Source: a virus
Direction: 5' to 3' (one strand)
DNA: 41,191 bases
IMG/VR virus record: IMGVR_UViG_3300037343_000301
Location: 1 to 41,191 of that record
Of the stretch, positions 32,622 through 38,739 are shown in pieces. Below the pieces are notes generated by a model. The model did no database searches and was not told the DNA's origin. It worked only from the letters and a program-made list of their open reading frames with translations. Numbering within the stretch: position 1 is the stretch's first letter; the number at the start of each line of letters is the position of its first letter. The position numbers were made by a program, and so were the translations under genes.

Positions 32622-32731
32622 GGTAAGAGGAGGATTCGAACCTCCGCTATACAGGCGTATCAGTTAGAGAGCCTACTTCCGGCTTCGTTCTGTAAGTCCC
32701 TGCACTATTGATTACTTTAGTGCCTCTTACC
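32622..32731 (-). tRNA. tRNA-like cloverleaf of 110 nt without a readable anticodon
   Basis: On the minus strand GGTAAGA (32725-32731) pairs with TCTTACC (32622-32628). The T-arm is perfect (GGAGG, loop TTCGAAT, CCTCC, at 32629-32645). A D-arm-like hairpin lies at 32702-32723 but lacks GG in its loop. A third stem GGGA-CTTAC/GTAGG-CTCTC (32667-32700) has a 15-base loop, and a class-II-like variable stem ATAC/GTAT lies at 32649-32660. No 7-base anticodon loop with U33 could be placed. CCA is not encoded. It may be a degenerate or modified tRNA, or a tRNA mimic. Confidence 0.5.
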
Positions 32732-32737
32732 ATGTCT

Positions 32738-33145
32738 TTATGTGAGCTCCTTGCAGAGCTCTAGGATAGTGTTGATTTTCTCGTGACTAGCGTTATGATT
32801 TTTAGGCAGAGCGTCTCGTAGGGTAGCTTCTCTGCGGATCATCCACTCCATAAAGTCTTGCCACTTCATATTACTTTGAGCTATATGATGATGGAGATTC
32901 TTCATAGTCTGATACCTTGGATCACCGGTAGCATTCATGGTTTCGTAAGCTTTCATTCTGCTTTTCAGGAATCGAGAGATATAGAGCTTCATTCTTGCAG
33001 CACGTATTACATTCAGCTTATGCTCTAGTCCAGATTTAAGCACCACTAAAGTATCAGAGTAGCTATCGATAAGACTCTTTACTTTCACGTGGATCTTGTC
33101 GGTGCCGTCTACTACTGTTTCTATTTTCAGGATGGAGTGGTTCAT
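32738..33145 (-). CDS. Early protein of unknown function (135 aa)
   Basis: This is a basic, helical protein, with many Lys, Arg, Met and His residues and no membrane span. It is the second gene of the early operon, 7 bases past the HTH-like gene, and the tRNA-like element starts 7 bases after its stop. A role in early regulation or host takeover is possible. No family is recognised. Confidence 0.7.
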   Translation of the reverse strand: MNHSILKIETVVDGTDKIHVKVKSLIDSYSDTLVVLKSGLEHKLNVIRAARMKLYISRFLKSRMKAYETMNATGDPRYQTMKNLHHHIAQSNMKWQDFMEWMIRREATLRDALPKNHNASHEKINTILELCKELT

Positions 33146-33152
33146 AATGATA

Positions 33153-33461
33153 TTATTTTAGGTTGATTTCATTAAGTACAGATGGATTTGAATTAATCAC
33201 AAATAGATCTATTAATTCATATTGATTAATTTGTGGATGCCTATGTCTATTGAAAAAAGCTAAGAATTTAGTAGCTATGGGGGTTTTAAGGTCCTTAGTA
33301 CGCCCTTTATAGTAATTGTTTACCGTTTTGTAATTAAGGTCGTATTCTTCTACAAATGAGGAAATTAAGCTAGGTGTATGACCATTTAGCTGGTTGAATA
33401 TCTCTCCAATCTTGTGATTAGGCTTGATTTGTGGCACTTCGTTTGTATTTTTACTCTTCAT
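33153..33461 (-). CDS. Cro-like regulator candidate, first early gene (102 aa)
   Basis: The protein (102 residues) has a helical middle with the segment LISSFVEEYDLNYKTVNNYYKGR (about residues 32-54) that has the layout of a Cro/CI helix-turn-helix. It is the first gene of the leftward early operon and is transcribed divergently from the repressor candidate. A near-consensus -7 box, TTACTTTG (minus, 33479-33486), and a perfect 14-base palindrome lie just upstream. The pairing of two divergent small HTH proteins is the usual lysis-lysogeny switch. Confidence 0.65.
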   Translation of the reverse strand: MKSKNTNEVPQIKPNHKIGEIFNQLNGHTPSLISSFVEEYDLNYKTVNNYYKGRTKDLKTPIATKFLAFFNRHRHPQINQYELIDLFVINSNPSVLNEINLK

Positions 33462-33510
33462 TGTAATTAATTACAGTGCAAAGTAATAATCATTATTAAA
33501 CAATAATCAT
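33462..33510. promoter_or_regulatory. Operator region of the lysis-lysogeny switch
   Basis: TGTAATTAATTACA (33462-33475) is a perfect palindrome touching the start codon of the leftward gene. TAATAATCATTATTA (33484-33498) is a second palindrome, and AATAATCAT is repeated at 33485-33493 and 33502-33510. The sites lie between two divergent HTH genes and overlap the leftward promoter box, as operators would. Confidence 0.65.
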
Positions 33511-33539
33511 ATTTAATTATCAACATTAAAAAAAAACCA

Positions 33540-33878
33540 ATGGCAGGCAGCTATACCCATACTCCATTTATCAAACGACTTGATATGTTTATAAAGTCTA
33601 ATCATCCTTCACGGACAGCATTCTGTGAAGAGATAGGATTTCCCGTTCCTACCTTAAATGGTTATTTCAGCAGAGGAGTTAATCCTGGCTTTACATTCTT
33701 TGATAAGTTCTTAGATGTATACAGTGTGCAGGAACTGCAATGGATTTTTAAAGGAGAACAGATTCAATCGAATCTTGCAGGTGAGCCAAAGGCTGTTTAC
33801 CTCAAGTCGGCTAATCCTTATGAGAATTTTCAATTAGCGTTCAAGGAAGTCGTACAGTACGAGATACAGAATAAATAA
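33540..33878 (+). CDS. Repressor candidate, HTH protein without protease domain (112 aa)
   Basis: The N-terminal half carries a CI-type helix-turn-helix (SRTAFCEEIGFPVPTLNGYFS, about residues 24-44). The segment VYSVQELQWIFKGE that follows is typical of phage repressors. The protein ends at 112 residues and lacks a S24 self-cleavage domain, so it would need another induction route. It is divergent from the Cro-like gene and directly upstream of attP and the integrase. A role as prophage repressor is inferred. Confidence 0.7.
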   Translation: MAGSYTHTPFIKRLDMFIKSNHPSRTAFCEEIGFPVPTLNGYFSRGVNPGFTFFDKFLDVYSVQELQWIFKGEQIQSNLAGEPKAVYLKSANPYENFQLAFKEVVQYEIQNK

Positions 33879-34080
33879 GCGACACTTAGCGACAGTAAAT
33901 GAGAAATTATGAAACTTCATTACATCCTTTAGCGTCACTAGATCTAGTCATATCAGGAGGCCCGTTATTCGATGTTAGTTCAAGTCCCGTCCCGAGTACA
34001 ACTGGGAGACGTAGCAGTCGCAACGTCTCCCTTCTTTTTAATCAAAATCACGACTCGTCAGCGACAGTAAAAGCGACAGT
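33878..34080. other. attP: tRNA 3' end core flanked by paired integrase arm sites
   Basis: TTCAAGT-CCCGT-CCCGAGT-A (33979-33998) is a tRNA T-loop, T-stem and acceptor 3' strand. No complementary 5' half lies upstream, so it is a partial tRNA, as in attP sites. AGCGACACT and AGCGACAGT occur at 33878-33886 and 33888-33896. Two more AGCGACAGT copies occur at 34060-34068 and 34072-34080. A variant AGCGTCACT lies at 33931-33939. Pairs of direct repeats on both sides of a core are the classic arm-type integrase sites. The tRNA may be a Leu type, but this is uncertain. Confidence 0.78.
34004..34039 (+). terminator. tRNA terminator carried inside attP
   Basis: GGGAGACGT (34004-34012) pairs with ACGTCTCCC (34023-34031), and TTCTTTTT follows. 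It sits 5 bases after the tRNA 3' end. After integration it would replace the host terminator and stop tRNA transcription before int. Confidence 0.8.
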
Positions 34081-34081
34081 C

Positions 34082-35260
34082 ATGAACAGCAAAAAAACCT
34101 TTAAGCCAACTCGATTGGTTATTCCTGCAGAATCATCAAAAGACCAAAGATGGTTTTTAAAAGTATACGCTATTGACCACTATAGTGGAAAACTTAGATT
34201 AAAGAAGTACTACAAAATTCTAGGAAACACAGTTTCCGAAAAAAAAAGACACGCAAAATCACTGATCAGCGAAATTGATCAAGCTTTAATAAGTGGAGCT
34301 GTCTTTAATAAGCCTGTTTCTATTTCTACGGATGTGATTACTCTAACTCTAAATGATATAGTCAATCACTACATAGCCAGTCAGTCTCATACACGCAGTG
34401 CCCTTAAACGTTTACCTTCGTACATTAAGCACTATCGAGACTTTATACTAAAGAATAAGCTAGGTCTGAAGCCAGCTGAGTCAATAACTACGTCTCACGG
34501 ATTACTATTTGATACATTCCTAAAATCAAAAGGTAATCTGTCCAATAGATCGATAAACAACTATCGCTCATATGCTAAATCTATATGGCTTCGAGCTATC
34601 TCTGATTTTGAAGATATTCCTCTACGTAATCCATTTAGAAAAGTAAGAAAACTTAAGACGGACCAGGGGAGGAATGTTGCCTATTTACCCAAGCAAGTGG
34701 CACAACTAAAACAGCAACATCTAAGGTTCCCAGACTTGTCATTCCTTGCACTCTTCATGTACTACTCTTTATGCAGGACTAATGAGATTGCTTTCCTGCA
34801 GGTTAAACACATAGGTCTATATGGACCAAATCAAATATACATCCAGTCAGACACAAGCAAAAATTCGTACGAGAGGCACGTCCAAATTCCTCCTCCGCTA
34901 GAGTCTTTGTTACAGAAACATAAAATAAGAGAGTATCCACCAGACTATTACATCTTTAGTTCTAATAAAAGTCGCGGTGGACCTTACAAGAAAATCGAGC
35001 CACAGCCTCACAGGTATAGCACATCTAGCCTTGGAGAGAAGTACCGATTGTATATTTTAAATCCATTAGAGTTGAATCGAGACTACACTCTCTACTCTTG
35101 GAAACATACCGGAGTGATCAATGCTCATAACGCGGGAGTATCAGATGCGGACATAATGCAACAAACAGGTCATCGAAGCTACGAGAGCTTCTCTACTTAC
35201 ATGAAATCTTTAGGCCTATTCGCCCAGGGGCAATATGCTGCCAAAATACCTGAGATCTAA
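34082..35260 (+). CDS. int: Tyrosine integrase (392 aa)
   Basis: This enzyme catalyses attP/attB recombination. I start it at ATG 34082. The frame is open back to an ATG at 33899, but those codons are the attP arm sites, tRNA end and terminator. From 34082 the product has an N-terminal arm-binding region, a SAM-like core-binding domain (about 85-175) and the catalytic domain. In this numbering the catalytic set is Arg232 (SLCRTNEI), Lys260 (TSKN), the YSWKHT box at 338-343, His364 (TGHRS) and Tyr373 (STYMKS). The second Arg position is Lys341 and the usual His is Tyr338, a variant I regard as typical of some Bacteroidota integrases. It converges with the terminase gene. Confidence 0.9.
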   Translation: MNSKKTFKPTRLVIPAESSKDQRWFLKVYAIDHYSGKLRLKKYYKILGNTVSEKKRHAKSLISEIDQALISGAVFNKPVSISTDVITLTLNDIVNHYIASQSHTRSALKRLPSYIKHYRDFILKNKLGLKPAESITTSHGLLFDTFLKSKGNLSNRSINNYRSYAKSIWLRAISDFEDIPLRNPFRKVRKLKTDQGRNVAYLPKQVAQLKQQHLRFPDLSFLALFMYYSLCRTNEIAFLQVKHIGLYGPNQIYIQSDTSKNSYERHVQIPPPLESLLQKHKIREYPPDYYIFSSNKSRGGPYKKIEPQPHRYSTSSLGEKYRLYILNPLELNRDYTLYSWKHTGVINAHNAGVSDADIMQQTGHRSYESFSTYMKSLGLFAQGQYAAKIPEI

Positions 35261-35321
35261 ACTTTCTTTGCTTATTTCTTACTAAGAAAGAAGTCGATTA
35301 TTTCGATTATCTAAGGGCTGG

Positions 35322-35352
35322 AAGAGCTTTCCCCTTGTAGGGTAAAGCTCTT
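35322..35352. terminator. Hairpin between convergent int and terminase genes
   Basis: AAGAGCTTT (35322-35330) pairs with AAAGCTCTT (35344-35352), with CCC/GGG inside. It lies downstream of int and of terminase. There is no T-run, so its strength as a terminator is uncertain. A weaker ACACT/AGTGT hairpin with TTTTT follows at 35485-35501 on the plus strand. Confidence 0.5.
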
Positions 35353-35437
35353 AATAAATTACAAAAGAGTTTATAAATTCACAGATAATTAACTGACATA
35401 AACCTCGATTTAATTCAGTAACACCTAGCCCATTAAT

Positions 35438-35463
35438 GTTCAATTTTGATTTCAAAATTGAAC
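35438..35463. repeat. Perfect 12-bp inverted repeat
   Basis: GTTCAATTTTGA at 35438-35449 and its exact inverse at 35452-35463 are separated by two T residues. It lies in the 305-base gap between int and terminase, which otherwise holds only hairpins and no gene. It could be a protein-binding site or hairpin. Confidence 0.6.
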
Positions 35464-35565
35464 GCTACGCAGTTATCCCCCGACACACTGTAAGTGTTTT
35501 TGCAACTTCATACTTTTTGCTACGGATATATGTACAGAGTTCTTAAAAAAAAATCCAACAAAATG

Positions 35566-37206
35566 TTATGAAAAAACTCCTTGAATCAATGTCATTCTAC
35601 CTCCGCCTAGCTTGTCTTTATAGCGGTGGTAGATGATTTGGTCAAAAGCGTCACCTGCGTCAGTAGCTTCCTCTCTATTCTCTTTCATTTTCTTTTCACT
35701 GTCTTTATTCTTGCGGACTTTCCCCCTATGGTCGTAAGCTGGGGACTGCTCCATAGAGAATAACAGCTCCTTACAGTTGTAGGTGTTGAATCTTATTTTC
35801 CACAGTTCATTATCCTGCTCTCCTAGTAAGGTATTAACGAGGTGGTATGTGTCCTGATGCTGTCGATTATACTTCATTCGGTGTCCTAGTGTTACAGACC
35901 AGCCATAAGATTTTAGAATCTTAATGGTAGTATCTATATATGTCTCTGGACTGTTTGCCCTACGATTGAAAGCTTCTGCATCTGGGTATATGATTACGTG
36001 CTTATATTTATGTGGCTTATAATACTCGCAGAAGTCCCTTACCACGTGATTGAGTATTTTAGGACTCTTAACAAAGAAATTCTTTAGCACCTTGCATGTC
36101 TTAATGCTGGCGTGTTCTTGAGCAGCAATAATCCAATTAATTGCAGATCCATAATCCGTACCCATAAACATAGGTAAATCATCCCTATGGTCGGAGTCTG
36201 CCCTACAGTCAAGGCTCTTAAGCTTATCCATATCGTAGTCTAAGTTCTCTAAGTAACTTATGTTACTATAAGACTCGCAATGCTTTATTCTGTTGAGCTG
36301 TGGGTAGAATCCGTTATCTACCTTATTGTTACGCTTATTGAGTCCCTCGATAAGGAATATCTCCTTGGGCGTATCGTTATACATATCTTGGATGTAGGAT
36401 AGTCCTAAATTCTCTATATTGTCAAAGATGTTCCACTCGGAATAGAATTTTCCCTCACTGTTTGGCTTCCATTTGTTTACCCCCATTAGGTAGAATATCT
36501 CCTTATATAGTTCAAGTTTCAGCTTATTGTCTTTTAAAGACAGGAACTCATATTGCAAATCAATCATTTGATTCTGCACTGATATCATTGATTGTAGTTC
36601 CTCACCATAGTACTCTCCGTGCTTAAATAGCCAACTATTCCCATAAGGCATAGAAGTATAATGATTGACACCGTGGTGCATTCTAACTTTACTAAAATAC
36701 TTCTCGTGCCCACGGTTGGTGAATTTAGCCTCTGATATAAATTTCTTCTGATCTAAGAGAAGGCTCTCATCACAGAATATTTTATCGGTATTAGATCCCC
36801 TGGCACTTGAATCTTGAGACAGTAGAGTATAGCCGTTACAGTATCCATCCTCGTTTTTTATTGTAATAAAATTATCCCATTTCAAAGGCTTGTAATACGG
36901 CAAGTACTTGCTCTTGACATTAGGTTGCTTATTAATCCAGTAATCTACGTCTCTAGCATATCCCATTTCTTCAAGTGCTTCAAGAGTACCTGGTAACGTC
37001 CTAGTCAGCAGTTGCTGAAAACTGGCTCCTTGAATAGTGCATGTAGCTCTGGGCATTGCCTTATTAGTCCTTCTTATGTCCTCTGCGATAGCGTAAGACT
37101 TTCCTACTCCTCTGCTGCCTATTATACTGGCATTTTTAATAAGATGATAGTAAAAGAAGAATAGCGTCTGCGGTCTATTCCACGTCAGTTTTTTAGTTGT
37201 CTTCAT
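35566..37206 (-). CDS. terL: Terminase large subunit (546 aa)
   Basis: This is the packaging motor ATPase and nuclease. Walker A is GSRGVGKS at 30-37 and Walker B is IFCDES near 138-143, followed by a coupling-like YTSMPYG. The C-terminal RNase H-like nuclease shows three acidic motifs: FMGTDYGSAI near 348, IIYPDAEAF near 413 and DAGDAFDQI near 519. It overlaps the upstream gene by 14 bases. It is the last gene of the late block, whereas terminase is usually first. On the circle it lies beside attP and int. Confidence 0.92.
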   Translation of the reverse strand: MKTTKKLTWNRPQTLFFFYYHLIKNASIIGSRGVGKSYAIAEDIRRTNKAMPRATCTIQGASFQQLLTRTLPGTLEALEEMGYARDVDYWINKQPNVKSKYLPYYKPLKWDNFITIKNEDGYCNGYTLLSQDSSARGSNTDKIFCDESLLLDQKKFISEAKFTNRGHEKYFSKVRMHHGVNHYTSMPYGNSWLFKHGEYYGEELQSMISVQNQMIDLQYEFLSLKDNKLKLELYKEIFYLMGVNKWKPNSEGKFYSEWNIFDNIENLGLSYIQDMYNDTPKEIFLIEGLNKRNNKVDNGFYPQLNRIKHCESYSNISYLENLDYDMDKLKSLDCRADSDHRDDLPMFMGTDYGSAINWIIAAQEHASIKTCKVLKNFFVKSPKILNHVVRDFCEYYKPHKYKHVIIYPDAEAFNRRANSPETYIDTTIKILKSYGWSVTLGHRMKYNRQHQDTYHLVNTLLGEQDNELWKIRFNTYNCKELLFSMEQSPAYDHRGKVRKNKDSEKKMKENREEATDAGDAFDQIIYHRYKDKLGGGRMTLIQGVFS

Positions 37207-37846
37207 TCAATATCTTCTCCATTTCACTTACACCTAATCGAGGACGCTGTAATGTAGACTCTATTGCAGTGAAATCAGACAAAGGAATTTCATCTAGACT
37301 ATCGAGATCTTGGATTACCCTTTTATCTCCTTCAGCTGTCTGGACTATAATATTGAGTTGGAAATTTCTTGGGCTTTCATCTTCGATGTTTAGGTCTACC
37401 TGATCTAATCCGAGTATCTGCACTATCTGACGTATAGCTTCTACGCTAGTTTTAAAGTCATGTTTTGCGTTAGCCAGGCTAACTAGCTCCTCTAGCCAAG
37501 AAACCATCTTAACTTTCATAAATGCCTTGTTAGCTACATTCAGGTCTCCGAATAGCTCCTGAGTGTACTTTATATCTCTATATGCTTGTCTCTCGCTTAC
37601 ATCAAACAATGAGATAAGAAGACGCACTATTTCAACCGGCTTTACTATAGGGTTATGCTTCATCATGAGCGAGTAAGCTGTCTTCCATCTTTTTAGTATA
37701 GTAAGTTCAGTTTCTGTAAGAACTTCCTCATAGTCATCATCTGTCATGTAATGATGCTTTATTTTTTCAAAAGTAGCAGTACGTCCTACGTTTCCACTTT
37801 TGGTATAGTGTCGGTTCTTGTTATATAATGTATCGAATTCACCCAT
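37193..37846 (-). CDS. Terminase small subunit candidate or packaging protein (217 aa)
   Basis: The gene ends inside the terminase large subunit start (14-base overlap). A helical HTH-like segment (VSERQAYRDIKYTQELFG, about residues 76-93) and a further helical region (VKMVSWLEELVSLANAKHDFKTSVEAIRQ) suggest DNA binding. The C-terminus is acidic and probably flexible. A protein of this kind upstream of terL in Bacteroidota phages often functions as the small terminase. The 100-residue gene before it has a competing signature. Confidence 0.65.
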   Translation of the reverse strand: MGEFDTLYNKNRHYTKSGNVGRTATFEKIKHHYMTDDDYEEVLTETELTILKRWKTAYSLMMKHNPIVKPVEIVRLLISLFDVSERQAYRDIKYTQELFGDLNVANKAFMKVKMVSWLEELVSLANAKHDFKTSVEAIRQIVQILGLDQVDLNIEDESPRNFQLNIIVQTAEGDKRVIQDLDSLDEIPLSDFTAIESTLQRPRLGVSEMEKILNEDN

Positions 37847-38141
37847 AATGGTCTAATAATTTATTAATCTTAGTTTCTTTTCTCATTTTTATCTCTAGTG
37901 TCTGAGCAGGTCCACTACCTTGTTTACTCAAAGTTTGTAGCCGTTTATCAAGCTCCGCTTTGGCAAGCAGTTTCCCTTTTTGATAAGCTGTTGCCACGGG
38001 GTTATCACCTCTAGTAATTAGTTCTATGAACTCAACAGGGTTCAATCCTAGAGCTATCGCTATTTCCTTTGGAGTAAATGAAGGTAGAACGGCAAAATCC
38101 GTCACTTCCTGTAGAGTATTGTCATTCAAGTCCATATTCAC
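37839..38141 (-). CDS. Small terminase-like protein (98-100 aa)
   Basis: The first codon is GTG at 38141; ATG 38135 is two codons in. An HTH-like segment (TPKEIAIALGLNPVEFIELI) is followed by a helical region with AYQKGKLLAKAELDKRL, then the segment QGSGPAQTLEIKMRK, which resembles the 'GNPAMQIFLLKNR' turn of many small terminases. The gene overlaps neighbours on both sides. With the 217-residue gene, two proteins look like small terminase parts, and I cannot tell which binds the packaging site. Confidence 0.65.
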   Translation of the reverse strand: MNMDLNDNTLQEVTDFAVLPSFTPKEIAIALGLNPVEFIELITRGDNPVATAYQKGKLLAKAELDKRLQTLSKQGSGPAQTLEIKMRKETKINKLLDHYG

Positions 38142-38739
38142 CTTTAGTTATTACTTGGTTAATCCAATCTATGTGAGCCATAGCAGTTTTCTTAGAGTTT
38201 AAAATAGTACAGGCTTCTTTCCTGGGGTTCTGTGTCCAGTTGGCACTGCCGCATATGGTAATGTAATCGGGATTAAGTGAGCCATTTGGCGAGCATATTA
38301 CAGTTACTTTAGCGTGGCAGTAATCTATTTTAATGTCTGAGAAAACGTTGCTAGCTAAGTGAAAAGCAGCAGGATGTCTATTTTTGGAACGGTAATCTAA
38401 GACTCCGAATACTTTTGCTACACGTCCTGAGTCTATCCAGTCTACAAGTTTTCTGGCACTGAGTTCGCTTATACTCCAAGTAGCTAAGTGAATCGTACTA
38501 CCTTGACCTGTTTGAGTTAGTATATGATCCACTAGTGTATAATGGTCCCATAAGCCACTACTGAGACAGCTATATAAAATACTTGGCTTAATACTATTAG
38601 GTAACACTTGTTGAGGTGTCATTTTCTTAGGTGCAAACAGCACCTCTTCTCCTAATAAATCTTCAGAAATAGAAAAAGAATCTATTTCTACGTTTGCTAC
38701 CTCTCCGGTGACTTTAGATATGTCAAAAAGCCTACTCAC
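38122..38739 (-). CDS. Phospholipase D-like (HKD) nuclease-type protein (205 aa)
   Basis: The C-terminal half has a single HKD-type motif: His142 and Lys144 in CHAKVTV, then GSANWTQNPRKE at 164-175 with Asn167 and Glu175. PLD-like single-motif proteins act as dimers, and many are nucleases. The Asp of the motif is replaced by the Asn/Glu pattern common in this subgroup. The gene lies between the tail and terminase genes and overlaps both (8 and 20 bases). It starts with GTG at 38739. A role in DNA processing during packaging or injection is plausible but unproven. Confidence 0.8.
   Translation of the reverse strand: MSRLFDISKVTGEVANVEIDSFSISEDLLGEEVLFAPKKMTPQQVLPNSIKPSILYSCLSSGLWDHYTLVDHILTQTGQGSTIHLATWSISELSARKLVDWIDSGRVAKVFGVLDYRSKNRHPAAFHLASNVFSDIKIDYCHAKVTVICSPNGSLNPDYITICGSANWTQNPRKEACTILNSKKTAMAHIDWINQVITKGEYGLE

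Noticed and set aside
33930-33998. Complete tRNA gene before int
   Set aside because: The T-stem 5' strand does not pair, and no acceptor 5' strand complementary to CCCGAGT lies upstream. Only the 3' end is present.
33899-34081. Extended 61-residue N-terminus of the integrase from ATG 33899
   Set aside because: These codons consist of the partial tRNA, its terminator and integrase arm repeats. The protein from 34082 already has a full integrase layout.
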